Origin: Halichoerus grypus
Taxonomy: Eukaryota; Chordata; Mammalia; Carnivora; Phocidae
Reading direction: 5' to 3'
DNA length: 64,000 bases
Assembly: GCF_964656455.1 (NCBI RefSeq)
Contig: NC_135715.1
Location: 145,941,935-146,005,934 of the forward strand
The position numbers and the translations under genes are program-made. The notes under the pieces were generated by a model, which worked only from the letters and a program-made list of their open reading frames with translations, made no database searches and had not been told where the DNA came from. Shown piece after piece: positions 11,858-24,604 of this stretch (positions are counted from its first letter, which is position 1; every line of letters begins with the position of its first letter).

Positions 11858-13000
11858 CGATGATAGATGATAAAGATATAGATATACCTTGATTGATACA
11901 CCTTAATTTATTTTTTCTCCAATACTTTTCCTACATAATTTTCTTTCTGAAGAACTTCTTTTAACATTTCTTACAGGTCATATTTGTTGGCAATGAATTC
12001 ATTTATTTTTGTTTATCCAAGAAAGTCTAGTTCTGCTTCACTTTTGAGGGATAATTTTGCTAGATATGGAGTTCTAGGTTAATGTGGTTTTTGTTTTGTT
12101 CTGTTTTTCTTTCAACACTTTAAAAATTTCCAGCTACCATTTCACTCTCCTCTCATTTGCGTGGTTTCTGATGAAAAGTCTGTTGTAATCATTATCCTTG
12201 TTTCTCCCTAAGTAAGGCTTTTCCCCCCTGTTTTGAAATCTGAATTCAAGATTTTCACTGTCTGTTACTTTTTTGCTGTATAAATATGATATGTCTAGGT
12301 GATTGTTGCTGTTGTATTGTTATTTATATTCTTTTGGTGTTCTCTGAGCTTCCTAAATCTGTGGTTTGGTGTGTGATATTAATTGGAAAAATTTTCAGTC
12401 ATTATTACTTCAAATTTCTTTCTACTCCATTATCTCTCTTCTCCTGATACTCCAAATACACATATGTTATACTGTCTGATATTATCCTATAGTTCCTGGA
12501 TGTTCTTCTGTTCTGTTTTCTTCCTTTCTTCATTTCAATTTGAAAGATTACATCTCAAGTTTACTGATTCTTTTTCTCAGCTGTGTCACATCTACTGATG
12601 AGTCCATTGAAGGCATTTTTCATTTTAAACTGTTTTTGATTTCTATCATTTTCATATGATTCTTTCTTAAAATTTTTATTTTTGTTTACATAAGCCATCT
12701 ATTCCTGCATTTTGCCTACTTTTTCCATTAGAGACTTTAACACATCAATCGTAGTTGTATTAAAATTCCCTCTCTGATAATACCAACATCTGTGTAATAC
12801 CTAAATTCTGAGCCTTGTTCTAGTGCTTATCGTTTCTCTTCAGACTGTTTCTTTTACTTACCTTTTGGAATTCTTTGTAATTTTTGGTTGAAAGCTGGAC
12901 ATGTATCAGGTAATAGAAACTAAGGTCCTCTAGTGTCCTTGATTGTGTGTGCCTTTTTAACTTCTTGTTCCCCTATGTACATCTCCTCAGAAAAAGTGTG
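11235..13000 (-). mobile_element. Old L1-like LINE block, antisense
   Basis: Characteristic antisense L1M-type phrases occur in order: AAGTGGGTTTCTTGTAGACA (11290), TTGTTGGCAATGAATTCATT (about 11985), TTCTGATGAAAAGTCTG (12168), and GAAAGCTGGACATGTATCAG (12890). Frames are heavily broken. The exact subfamily is not resolved, and a HAL1-like origin is also possible. Confidence 0.55.
11815..11857. repeat. (GATA)n microsatellite
   Basis: About ten GATA units followed by impure GAT-rich sequence to about 11885. It probably varies in length between individuals. Confidence 0.95.
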
Positions 13001-13206
13001 TAATGTGCAACTCCTTCAGCTCTAAGCCACTATGATACTGGAGCCCTATAGCTGGGTTGGGAAGGTGTAGGGAGAGGGAGCAATTTATGACCTTTCAGTA
13101 TTAGTCCTCTAATGTATCTCCATCTCAGGGCTATGACTGTCCTATGTGTTTCTCCTGTGATATAGCTCCTTTATCTCTCTGTCTCCCGAGCCCTAACTCC
13201 CTAACT

Positions 13207-13238
<32 letters not shown>

Positions 13239-15438
13239 GTGGCTATTGAATTCCCACTCTATTTTTTGGAAGCCATGACCCTTGTTGACCATGTCAACCC
13301 CACAACTTTAATGAGGCAGGAAGACTATAGAGAAAGTAAATTCCTTTTCCTGGCTAGAATAGCATCTTTGAATTGAGACATGGAAATACCCTATCCCTTG
13401 GGAGTGGGTTTTAGTTATAGATAAGGATATTGGCTTATTTCGCAGTAGTTTTTAATTCCTAACCACCTTTCAGGGACACAAGGGACTTTCTCAGACTATC
13501 CTCATGAGAACCTGATGGAATTCATCAAAACAAAGCCTACAGAAATGTTTGGTGTCCCTCTAAGATTTCAGCCACCAGGAGTTTCTGTCTCACACACTAG
13601 ACCATAGTCAGCCCATAGAATTCATTAGGTAACATTTGAGAGTTCCTACCAATTCATGGCTCCAGCAATTTCTGATCCAAGTAAGCAGATATTTGTTACT
13701 GAATGTGCTTGTCTGTCAGATTTTGAAGTGGAGTTTCACCCTATGACCTTTGTTCTCTCACAGTTCTGAGAAAAAGAATTGATTTTCATTTTTCATAGAT
13801 TGTTCTTGTTGTAAGGACAGGAGCGATGACTTCCAAGGTCTGTACATGTCAGAGCTGAAACCAGAAATCTTTATCTGCTCCCTACTCTCTTCTCACTTTG
13901 CCACTCTTCTGCCACTGTTTCCTGAGATCTCAAATAAACCACTTAAACTCCACTCCTTGTCTCACTGTCTATTTCTAGGTGAACTCAAGCTAAGAAAACC
14001 AGTGAGACATTTTACTAGAGAAACTGTTCTGTCTTACTGTTCTGGTTACTGTTACAACTGAGACGGTAACAAATATGCATCAAATCATTACACCCCTTTC
14101 CAATACCTTTCAGAGAAAATGGCTGCTGCCGATAAAATTAAGAGATTTCTAAAATGAAACAAGTACCTTAAATTACTACCGCTCATCTACACTGAGACTC
14201 TTTGCAGCATCTATTTATATAGAATTTCCATGTTGGAATTATTAATCTCCATATGATATTTTATAAACATGAACTAGAATTCTACACACTTCAGCTAGCA
14301 TTCAGCTTCAGAAAACCTGATACACTTTTTTCTGGTTTGCCTTGAAAATGAGATCCCCATAGCCTTACTTTATGCATCGGGAGACTGCAGAGTAATGTTA
14401 AATTTCAGCCAACTGTTAAAATATGCTGTCCCTCAGATCTTTCCAAACACGAAGGGAAGAGTGTAACCCAATTTTCTGTTACCTTCTCAAGCTGTACTAA
14501 ATACTGTGTTAAATTAACCAGAGGGTCTAACAAGTCTTAGTCACAGGCTAGGGCTTCCTGTAAGACCCATGGATGAAAACAGAAATGGATGCCTCCAAAG
14601 AGGCAAGCCAAGTGAGGTAGGCAAGAATGTATTCTGATAGTTAAAGCTTGGGGATCCATTCTTCTTTTACATGAACAGGTTCTGTGCCAGTTATCCAGTG
14701 GTTGTTATCAGCTAAACAACAGAAGAGAAACAGATAAAACCTTATGAATGAATACTCTTGCTTAAAACTAATTCTGAAAGAAGTTACCAATTTTAAGAAA
14801 CAACTTTGTCCAGTTCTCGTAAATGTGGACATTAAAGTATACTTTGTCCTTGCTGTTGGGTTATACTCAATTTTGCTCACCAGAGTTGTCTATAGAAATA
14901 TGATGTTCAATACACAGTTTTGTTTTTGGTTTTCCTTTTGTATTCTGTCTCTGCCTTCACCTTTCATGGTGGTATAGCTGCATTTCTGTGGAATCCTTTT
15001 AAAAAAAAACTCACATTTAAATGCATATATGTTATTATAATTCCATTCAATAAATCTGTGACTTTTGATAAAATTATAACTTTCTGATTCAACCCTTACT
15101 TGTCCCTTCTATATTCTTCAAAATTATATTGTTATCCATTTTTCAGCCTTTGAAATAATAGAACGTAGACTTTAAGAAGAGAATGACACATATTTTGAGA
15201 CAATAGCACAGCCTTTGTCACTCAGAAATGGTTACCCTCTTGCCTAATAGAAAAGGGATTTAAATCAGATAAAGACTAACATCAGTTTTCCTGCATGCCT
15301 TCTTTTGTACTCAGTCTCTCCTTATTGTTATTATAGCTTTCAGATTCCAACACCCAAAGGTGCTCTCTGTTTTCCTCCTGAATAAACTTTCTCTTCTTCA
15401 CATTAAAGGGGAAGATAAAAGAAGAAAAGCCATAAATA
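13001..15438. other. Unassigned sequence including a 29-T run
   Basis: A run of 29 T occupies 13210-13238 with no SINE or LINE body attached that I can recognise. The rest shows no gene, RNA or clear repeat. Short frames on both strands at 14641-14977 overlap one another and look accidental. Confidence 0.45.
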
Positions 15439-15439
15439 G

Positions 15440-15775
15440 AATGAAACCCTACTATTAATAACAACATGGATGGACCTTGAAAGTATTAAGCTAAGTGAAA
15501 TAAGTCAGATGGAGAAAGACAAATACTCTATGATTTCATTCATATGTGGAATCTAAAACAAATGAACAAACAAAATAAAACAAATACAAATTCACAGGTA
15601 CAGGGAACAGACTAATGGTAACCAGAGGAGAAATGGGTTGGAGTGTACAAAGTGAGTAAAGGGGGTCGACTATATGGTGATGGATGGTAACCAGACTTGT
15701 GGTGATCATTTTGTATCCAGATGTTAAATTATAAAGCTGTACACCTGCAACTTATAAGAAAAAGGTAAAGAAGAC
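15440..15775 (+). mobile_element. L1 3' fragment, sense
   Basis: AACATGGATGGACCTTGAAA, AGCTAAGTGAAATAAGTCAG and ATGATTTCATTCATATGTGG are the end of ORF2 and start of the 3' UTR of an older carnivore L1. The fragment ends near AGCTGTACACCTGCAACTTA. Confidence 0.85.
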
Positions 15776-15844
15776 AGAGAATAAAAAGTTTTTTTCTTCT
15801 AGAATGATGATAACGGAATTTATCTTTAAGGAAATAGCATTTTA

Positions 15845-16165
15845 GCAGAGATCTGCTGGAAGCTAACAACAACTTTGTACAAACATTTGGTGTAAAATGT
15901 TCCATGCAGAATAAATAACAAGTCTAAGTATGAAAATGGGTGTATGGTTGAGAAAGGTTCAGAAACATTAAAGAAATAAGGGTGGCTAAGGCAAAGTGAG
16001 AGAGAGAATGCTAGAAGATGATGGCAGAGCTGTAGCCAGGAACCAGGTAGAGTAGGAATTGTGTGTAGGTCATTGTAAGGATATTTATTCTAATGACGAT
16101 GAGGGACTATTGGAGAGTTTTGAACTGAAGAATGATGTCATCTTAAATTATTCTAGGAAATGTAG
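15845..16165 (-). mobile_element. Old L2/CR1-clade LINE fragment, antisense
   Basis: The order of TGGCAGAGCTGTAGCCAGG, TAGGTCATTGTAAGGATATT and GAAGAATGATGTCATC resembles the antisense LINE text seen better at 34025-35190. Confidence 0.4.
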
Positions 16166-16457
16166 CTGATAAGCAAGACATTCATAGGAAACACCAAAAA
16201 AAAAAAAAATCAAACAAAAACTTTATAATCTTAGCCCAGTTCTTCTTAAAATTCAAGCCTAGGACAAAGGTTTCTATGCAGTTAGTTATTTGGGAAATTA
16301 TTCCAGGAAGCAGAAATGAAGTTCCAGAAAAATAAAACAGGTAAGTAAGGAAAAGTCATATAAGGGTATACTGATAGCCACTATTACAAGTACTGGCGCT
16401 CAATCTCACTGGGACCCTCTGTGGAATCTTAGAAGTGGGTCTCAGAAATGATGGCCT

Positions 16458-16640
16458 GGGGCGCCTGGGTGGCTCAGTCGTTGGGTGTCTGCCTTCAGCT
16501 CGGGTCCTGGGATCAAGCCCCACATCGGGCTCCCTGCTCCACGGGAAACCTTCTTCTCCCTCTCCCACTCCCCCTGCTTGTGTTCCCTCTCTCGCTGTGT
16601 CTCTGTCTGTCAAATGGGTAAAATCTTAAAAAAAAAAAAA
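16458..16640 (+). mobile_element. Can-SINE, sense
   Basis: It begins GGGGCGCCTGGGTGGCTCAG and ends in (A)n. Near-identical 12-bp target duplications AAATGATGGCCT (16446-16457) and AAATGACTGCCT (16641-16652) flank it. Confidence 0.95.
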
Positions 16641-16652
16641 AAATGACTGCCT

Positions 16653-17045
16653 TATAGATAAAGGAGGAAAGAATTTATTCTGGAGTTCTTACCCTCCACA
16701 GTGGTCAAGAGTGGACCTATATTACATTCACTCCTCAGCACTTCTGGGTTGTGCATTTTTTAGTGCTGAGTGAGATCCTACAAACCCCCATTTCATGAAT
16801 CAGAGAAGCCCCCGGACAGGGAAGGAAGATGTCTCAACATAGGCTGGGGCAAAATGCAATCACATGGCACTCATGAAGCTGCTGGACCATCTCAGAGTCA
16901 ATCACTTAAGTAATGACTAAAACAAAAGACATGGCCTAGAAGATGTGCACTATTTTACAGGGAATGTAGACTGTGGACTATGGACTTCCAAATGAAGTGT
17001 CTTCTGTCTAGATATTCTTCTAGAAAATAACAGTTTTGCCATCTC
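16653..17045. other. Unassigned sequence
   Basis: Nothing recognised between two SINEs. Confidence 0.45.
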
Positions 17046-17056
17046 TTTAATTTTTT

Positions 17057-17235
17057 TTAAAGATTTTATTTATTTATTTGACAGAGAGAGAGAGAGCACA
17101 AGCAGGGGGAGTGGGAGAGGGAGAAGCAGACTCCCCGCTGAGCAGGGGGCCCGATGCCCGGCCTGATCCCAGGACCCTGGGATCATGACCTGAGCTGAAG
17201 ACAGATGCTTAACGACTGAGCCACCCAGGTGTCCC
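17057..17235 (-). mobile_element. Can-SINE, antisense
   Basis: AAAGATTTTATTTATTTATT at the left and the head complement ACTGAGCCACCCAGGTGTCC at the right define a near full-length copy. The internal CAAGCAGGGGGAGTGGGAGA block is the arctoid type. Confidence 0.95.
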
Positions 17236-17356
17236 TCTGTGATTAATTTTTTCATTATAATCAAAATGTATCAAAGACGTGTTTTTGCTTCCTCTTTTTA
17301 AAGAACTTATGATAAAATTTATCCTGAATTTACATCATAAGGATGCTTTTATTCTT

Positions 17357-17416
17357 TTTTTTATTATGTTCAGTTAGCCAACATACAGTACATCATTCAT
17401 TTTTGATGTTGTGTTC
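17357..17416 (-). mobile_element. 60-bp L1 3'-end micro-insertion, antisense
   Basis: Only the complement of the last ~60 bp of a carnivore L1 is present (CAGTTAGCCAACATACAGTA, then TTTTTGATGTTGTGTTC). An exact 18-bp target duplication AAGGATGCTTTTATTCTT lies at 17339-17356 and 17417-17434, which proves an independent retrotransposition. Confidence 0.9.
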
Positions 17417-17448
17417 AAGGATGCTTTTATTCTTCATGAAGTAATATC

Positions 17449-17490
17449 AGAGAGACAGAGACAGAGAGACAGAGGGAGAGAGAGAAGGAG
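17449..17490. repeat. GA-rich low-complexity run
   Basis: Imperfect (GAGACA)n and (GA)n sequence. Confidence 0.8.
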
Positions 17491-17839
17491 ATTTTCCTAA
17501 GTATTTTAAGTGTTAATTACATACAAATGTTCCTTTTCAGCATTGAAAATAATTATGCATTAACAGTGCCCCCATCTATTTATATCTTTGTAATTTTAAT
17601 TTCTTTAAAAGGAGTATTCCTAGCAGAAATATTAGAATGTAATATATGATGTCAACTACTATTTAGCAATAATAATTTATATAGAGCATAACTTGGTATT
17701 AGCTCTAAAGGCATTCCCCAAATAACTGAATACTACAAACCCAAGCATGAGCACAACTATTTTAAAAATATTACGTATCTAGTGCTGCTAGTTTCTGTTT
17801 TGTTTGCTTGTTATATATGTGCAAAAGTGTCTACATATA

Positions 17840-17960
17840 TGTTGAATGTCTGCCAATGCTTGCCTCTGTTAAAAGCATTGGAGATAGAGAAGTAAACGAA
17901 ACAGCTACAAATCCCGGCCCTCATGGAGCTCACATTCCGCAGGGAAGACTACTCGAGTGC
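17840..17960 (-). mobile_element. L2 LINE 3' fragment, antisense
   Basis: GCATTGGAGATAGAGAAGTA and CGGCCCTCATGGAGCTCACA match the complement of the L2 3' region (TGTAAGCTCCATGAGGGCAG). Confidence 0.65.
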
Positions 17961-18668
17961 ACCAAGTTATGGCTGCCTTTCAGGAGAGTCTGAATATTAT
18001 CTGACACCAAATGTTATGCTGAAGCCACCATGAGATGTGTCCTTTTGGAAAATAACTTTTCTCCCTTCACAGTCCTACATTGGTCCTCTTCATTTTTCAA
18101 TAAATGGTGGGTGGAATAGCCCTGGGCCTGTGGATAAACCATTGACTTCTATGTTTCAATGTGCATCTGCAAAAACTATTACACTGTGCAATTGCTAAGG
18201 TTGCATATTAAAACATTCTTGACTTTCTAACTTTGGAATTATATGCTACTTTCCTGAAAGTAAGGATTCAACCTTTATTCTTTTTAGAAATCTCTAAAAT
18301 GCGATGGATTTGGATGACCTGACTAGCTACAAGAAGCCTGTCCCTTCTTCACTTTCTACCATCACATTCAGTGGGACATTACAGAAGTTGTATACATTCT
18401 TGAATAGAGTGGGTTTGCCAGATAGAAGGGGGAAATTTGAGGTTGAGTTTACATGAACCACTGTGCTCCTTTTTCATCTCACTCAAATATATTTCTTACC
18501 TTCTGCAGTGGAATGGTTGTGTTGAATATGTCATTGTGCTTTATAATCTCAGTCAGTGCCTCTTTCAGTATCATCCACAATGAAGGAGAATGTAAAAATG
18601 TTCCTTACTGTGCAATTTACAACCTTAGCTTCAACTAAGCTATATTTTTTTCATATCTTAGAGGAGGA
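17961..18668. other. Unassigned sequence
   Basis: No gene or repeat recognised. A 61-codon frame at 18453-18638 has no domain signature. Confidence 0.4.
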
Positions 18669-18669
18669 T

Positions 18670-18720
<51 letters not shown>

Positions 18721-18722
18721 GA
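18669..18722. repeat. (GATA)n microsatellite
   Basis: About 13 nearly pure GATA units, followed by GATGATAGACGATAG. Confidence 0.95.
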
Positions 18723-18799
18723 TAGACGATAGAATAAACATATGTCAAAATATTAGCAATAATTTTAATTAAGTGAAGGTTATATAAGAGTTTATTATT

Positions 18800-18974
18800 G
18801 GGGCGCCTGGGTGAGTCAGTCAGTTAAGTGTCTGACTCTTGATTTCGGATCAGGTCATGATCTCAGGGTTGTGGGATTGAGCCCAGCTTGGGGCTCAGCT
18901 CGAAGTCTGCTTATCCCTCTCCCTCCCCTCGCTCTCTCTCTCTAAAAATGAATAAATAAATCTTTTTTTAAAAA
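18800..18974 (+). mobile_element. Can-SINE, sense
   Basis: Starts GGGGCGCCTGGGTGAGTCAG and ends in AATAAATAAATC plus (A)n. The 13-bp target duplication AAGAGTTTATTAT is at 18786-18798 and 18975-18987. Confidence 0.95.
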
Positions 18975-18987
18975 AAGAGTTTATTAT

Positions 18988-19594
18988 CCTATCCTTATAA
19001 CATTTCTATATTTTTATTTCTCAATATTTTGTTTCTCAGTATTTTTTTCAAAATGTGAAGTATAATTTAAAATTTTTTCTGAGAAATAAATTGTAATGAG
19101 TAATAAAACAAAAAGAGGGAAGACATAATAAAAGAGACTGAGAAGCATATCAGATCATGGGAATGTATGAGCCTTATTTGAAATCTGTTTTTTAAATGAA
19201 AGAAAAAAAGCCTTAGAATTTTAAAAGAAAATAAATCTGTTTTGAACAAACTAGTTTAAACTATTAGATGATTGTAGTTATTTGAATACACTGGATATTT
19301 GATGATAGTAAGGAATGATTTTGGTTTCTTCATTGTTGTATATTTAGGTCTGATACTGGTTATGTGATGATATTTGTAAAAAGTCTTATTTTAGGTACAT
19401 TCTGAAAGATTTACAGGTAACATTACATGAACTCAGGAATTTCCTTAAAAATTATCTGAAGCAGAGGAAAGGGTATGAGATAGGATAGGTAAGTTGAAAT
19501 AGGTTGACCCTGAGTTGATAAATTAATGAATCCAGTTGATGGTTATGTGCGGGTTATTATACTATTTCTACTTTTTTTATGTGCTTAAAAGTGT
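18988..19594. other. Unassigned AT-rich sequence
   Basis: Nothing recognised. Confidence 0.45.
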
Positions 19595-19850
19595 GAACAT
19601 AGCAAAATGCTATGAGCCAGATTATTTTGGTTCAAATATAGGCTGCACATTTATTCATTATACATCCTTGAGCTAATTATTTAACTTTCTTATACTTTGG
19701 TACCTTCACCTGTAAAATGAGAAAATGTTTAAACTACACATCTCTATAATTTTAATCAGGATTAAGTGAGTTAACACATGCACACTCTTAATCACTGACT
19801 GATCCTAAACAAGCACCGAGTAAATGCTCGCTATTGTTTTTGATTTGTTT
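19595..19850 (+). mobile_element. MIR SINE, nearly full length
   Basis: The order CCTTGAGCTAATTATTTAAC, CTTCACCTGTAAAATGAGAA, ATCAGGATTAAGTGAGTTAA and AAGCACCGAGTAAATGCTCG follows MIR from head to tail. Confidence 0.8.
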
Positions 19851-21837
19851 TTCTCTTCAAATCTAGACTCAGGCTAATATTTTGGAAGGATGCAATTTAC
19901 CTACAAATTTCAGTTTGCTTTACTTAAAACTACTCCCATTTTTGTGGAAAGAATAAGTAAGAAGCAATTATTGCTTCTCTGAGGGAATATCAGTCTTAGG
20001 AAGAAAAAGTAAACCTATACAATAATAAGAAATAATGAAATATTTTGAGAGAAGAAGTAGCTTAACTGTAATTATAATTAATGGGGAGAATCAACTAGTT
20101 TGCAAAGAAATTGCTGTTCAAGAATATTATTTTGAGAGCTAACTCAGCTTTGAGCCAAAAACTATTGCCATTATAATATAACTCATATTGATTGGAATTT
20201 TATCTCTGCTTCACACACTTTAGCTATGAAATCATAGTACTTAATTTTTGTTTCATTTAAATTGGCTAATCCACAAAGTATTATTTTAAAGATTTTGTAA
20301 GAATTCAGTAATGAGTTCAGTTATATATGACTCATTTTCATCTTTTTAAACAAGCGTTTTTTAAACAACATATTGGAAGGAATCAAAAATAATAGGAAGT
20401 ATTTCACAAATCTGCTGAGAAATGGCAAATTAAATACTGAATTGAATAATCATATATAAATGATTTGAATGATTTTGTAGCTTACCACCTCTGTGCAGTT
20501 GATAAAACTAATAGAAAAATGGATCATTGTCTTTACAGTGAGAAACTGCGTTATGTATTTTTAGATTATGGCAAGTATATTTATCAGTTACCATAATGTA
20601 TATTATAAGTTATATATACAAATATGATGAATTTTATGATATGTGTTATGTGCATAAATATATAGTACAATAAAGTAAGGAAAGTCTTATTCATTAAATT
20701 ACAATTAGTGAACCATGTTTACATTTTGTAGAAGCAATTTAAACATTCAAACTCTGAGTCCTTTTTAGCTTGTGTATTTAGAGAGAGGACAGTTGCCACT
20801 GACAGAGAGAGGACTGTGTCATCTCATCTCCATATCCCAGTGCCTGAGAGAATTAGTTTCTTAGAGTAGCACATAAGAGGCCTGAATATGTAATTAATTT
20901 GAATTTTAAAGGAATTGAGTATGAGAGAATCTGTAAGTTAGAAACATAATATATTCTGTGGTAGCAACTGAAATTTAGTCTTCATATCAGCACTTCAGCA
21001 AAAGACCTGAACAATGTTTCAATATGTAGAATTTATTTATGTCTAACAATGTTAACATTTAAGGAACCATGAAACAGCAAGTAAATTTAGATTTAAGAAA
21101 ACCTAAAAGCCACAAACATTTTGCTATTTTGTGTTTCGTAAATGAAAGCTAATGATAACTGACTACGTTTTTCATTTTTTTCAGGGGTTTGATTATATAG
21201 CCATCTTTATTTACTGTGAGCATGATGAAAGCAATCTGCTTGTATACAGTTTAATCCTTTTCAGTTTAGGTAAATAACTTGCAGAAAAGAATCTCATTTT
21301 CTAAAGATGTAGAGAATTTTTAAAAATTCAACTTAAAATGATATGGGTCACTATGAAAACATTAGTCAAATGAAATCTAGTTGGGATGAATAAGTTACTC
21401 TCTAGATATTTAAAGAAACAAGCAAACAAAAATACCAAACTTGAATATTTGTGCACCAATATGGGCTTCCTCATGCAGGACACATTTTAGATGTTGTTCA
21501 GAATTTACAAGTTTTATGTTAACTAAGCCATTGCCAGAAATCAGCAGTTGAATCAACATAACTATATGATTTTTGTTTTTTTTCTTTGCCAACAGGACAC
21601 AGGAACTTGTTCAAACAAGGGTTTCTATTTCCTTGTTTGGTTTGCTTCTCCATGTTTTTGCTGTTCTTCCCACCATTTATCTTGGCTTCTTCAGTTAATC
21701 TTTTATTCTCTTCAGCTCATAATTTCTTCTGATTTAGCTTTCTGGAATTTGCTTTATTTTTCTTCGTTATATTCTGTTTCTAACTCTAATTATTATGCTA
21801 AAGTTGACAACTGTCAGAACAAAGTCGACTCGGAAGA
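19851..21837. other. Unassigned sequence upstream of exon 2
   Basis: About 2 kb of AT-rich sequence, notably free of recognisable LINE or SINE insertions next to the exon. A 117-codon frame at 21548-21901 runs from intron into exon in the wrong frame and is accidental. Confidence 0.5.
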
Positions 21838-21873
21838 ACTAATTGCTGCCTTCCTTGAAATTTTATTTTTTAG
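21838..21873 (+). promoter_or_regulatory. Splice acceptor of ZNF804A exon 2 with likely branch point
   Basis: A pyrimidine-rich run ends in TTTTTTAG immediately before the first exon codon. The sequence CTAAT at 21839-21843 fits the yUnAy branch-point consensus. Its second A (21842) lies 31 nt from the last intron base, within the usual 18-40 nt range. The acceptor is certain from the exon frame; the branch point is an inference from consensus and spacing. Confidence 0.75.
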
Positions 21874-22065
<192 letters not shown>

Positions 22066-23825
22066 TGAAGTTGTATAAATGATATAAATACAATATTTTT
22101 ATGTTTTTGTTATGCAATTTTTACAGATGCCATTCTGGGATGATAATTTATGACTTATAGCAAAAGACAGTTTTTTTTTTTTAAAGCCCTAAAAGTAAAG
22201 TCTGAAATAAATAACCAACACAAAGAAATACCCGTCAGTTGCCTTTTAGTGATTGGCGGTAATTTAAAAATTATATTCTACAGGTGGTGATCCTCTCAAT
22301 GTCTTCCAATTTATTAATTTTTAAATGTTTTAGGCAACTAATGATATTTATCAAATGTAAATGAACTTATAATTCTTTACAGAAACGATTTCCCATTTAA
22401 ACCCCCATAAAAATAGGAAGAAAAGCTAATTTAATATGGTAAAAATAATCCATAGTTATTGGTTAAATACTTAATATGTGTATGATATAGTCTATTTTAA
22501 TATTATTTTCGTTTTGCTATCAATTGTAAATCCAAGACTGATTTTCAACACTCTGTGTAAAGATGAGTTTAAAGCAGTCATGTCAGAAGTGAAGTTAATA
22601 ATACAGATTCCATTTTCTCATATGCTTTACATTTATCAGAGCAACTTCTTACACTGTTTAGCTAGCTTGATATGATACAGCAATTTTAGTTATCACTAAT
22701 TTATATTTTCTTTTCTTAGCCATCACTTACAAATATCATCTACATAGCATTTTGGTATTAATAAAAGGTACATTTTTAACCCATGAATTTGCCCTAACTT
22801 TCCATTAACATTAGAGTTATTTAGCATAAGAAAGAATAGGGGAAAATGATTATGTTGAGTGCTTATGAATCAATTGTATGTATTTTCTTTTGCTGTCAAT
22901 CCTTCCATTCTTTCACACCAACAAATCTATGCTTGAGGAGGCTGTTGTACAGAGAACATGAGCCTTCATTTATATACATCACTAATGAATGCATACTGGT
23001 CTTGATGATCTGCCCTTGCCTTTCCTTTTCCAGGTCTACTTGCATACTAGGTAAGGGAAAATTTTTGATGGAAATATTGTTCCTTTTCTTACATGAAAAT
23101 GCATAATATAAATATAGATATATACACACATTCATATATCAATGCTTGATTTGAATATTAAAATCCATCAGACAATAGTATTGATTTAATTTTGCAGTTA
23201 GTGACATATATTCTGTAAAAGGATTCTGGAATGCTTCTCCTGATGTGGTAAATCTGAGAAAGGTGTTCCTCTGATTTTTCCTAAGTACCTAAAGGCACAA
23301 GATATGTTATAACATATATGTTTCATTGTGTAAACTAGGTATTTGGAAATATGTGTATATGTGTTTTAAGACTATCTTACCAGCTATTACTATCATTTGC
23401 CAAAGAATGTTTTATTCAACCATAGATTGTCTGGAAGATCAGACTCACATAAATTATTATGAGCACCTTTCCAGTTCCATATTCTTAGCAGAGTTAGGAT
23501 ACTATATACTGTCCACAGATGGGCCAAGGAAATTCAGTCTGGGTCTGGGCTGTTATTTTGAAAGTCCAGAGGGTCACTTTTGATAATGCTCAGGGGTATC
23601 AGGTCCTAGAGATGGGTACATTATCTGAATGGCCATGGAGTCTGATAGATAGCAGTCTTAGTTGATTAATTTAGTCTGAGTCAATGTTACAGTAACTGAA
23701 AATATCTAAAATCTATATCCCCTCCATAGGATAGTGACAAATCTTTTAGTGTGTCTTCCAAGAATATACTCTCCCTTTTACGAGCAATAGCCTCACCCCT
23801 GTGACTGTTACCGGTGTTCTTACCA

Positions 23826-23850
23826 CATGATGCCACACGTTGGCATCATG
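23826..23850. repeat. Perfect inverted repeat, 10-bp arms
   Basis: CATGATGCCA and TGGCATCATG flank the loop CACGT. About one such hairpin is expected by chance in a 64-kb window, so no function is claimed. Confidence 0.9.
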
Positions 23851-24176
23851 AAGTAGAGAGGGATGAAATTTGGAGGTGGATAATTCAGATTTTTTTTTCC
23901 TCCTGAGAACTTATAGTTGAGATACAGAAAAAAGAAAAAAAAATATGTCTTTAGTCTGACTGTGGTTGGACCAAACACTTGAAAATATAATCCTGAGTTG
24001 TGGCTAAGTACATCGAAAAGTTGAGAAAGCTGGTTTGCAAAAAGAAAGAACAAAACAATGCACAAAGAATGAGATGCAAGTGGCCACGTGATAAGTGAAG
24101 GAAAATGAGCATGGACATAGCAATTCTGATTTTGAATGCCTTTCAGATAAAAGGAGTCCTTCCAACAGCTTATCTG

Positions 24177-24223
24177 TAGATTCTGAAAGATATTTCAGAT
24201 CCTTAGATTCTGAAAGCTATTTC
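24177..24223 (+). repeat. 20-bp direct repeat, two copies
   Basis: TAGATTCTGAAAGATATTTC and TAGATTCTGAAAGCTATTTC (19 of 20 identical), spaced 27 bp start to start. Confidence 0.9.
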
Positions 24224-24604
24224 TATTTCACCTTGCTACTATTAAATGAACTCAAAGGCAAAACAAAACAAAACCCTAGCTTAATACTTATTACTTGCAA
24301 CTAAACCAAACCACCAAACCAAGCAAAACCCCTCTTCCTAAAATATTAACTTACCTGCAGAGAATCGTTTTGGTTTCCAGTAGAAAAAAATCCGCAAGAA
24401 ACAGGTATACTCAATGTCCATATGACCAGCACTTAACTTTCAGGCAGAAAACCCACATGTGATTTGGATACTTCTTGAATGGAATTAGAAAAAGGCAAAG
24501 AGGCCACACATCTGATGTGTTCATTCATTCACTACACATATACACGTATATCCAAAAGCCACCATGTTCAGGGAGAAGGGGAGAAGGAGTTATTGGTGGA
24601 ATGA

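Larger units (their letters stand above)
1..21873 (+). other. ZNF804A intron 1, 3' part
   Basis: No conserved coding segment is visible left of the zinc-finger exon, so the stretch is assigned to intron 1 by position. It is AT-rich and made of old L2, MIR and L1 fragments, four Can-SINEs and unassigned sequence, each listed separately. Confidence 0.8.

Noticed and set aside
16356..16629. Frames of 64-85 codons on both strands
   Set aside because: They lie in a Can-SINE and its flanks; similar frames appear in other SINE copies (9458, 17070 and 28643).
18800..18974. tRNA gene, from the tRNA-like head of Can-SINEs
   Set aside because: The heads are degenerate tRNA-derived promoters within retroposons, with target duplications and A-tails, not functional tRNA genes.
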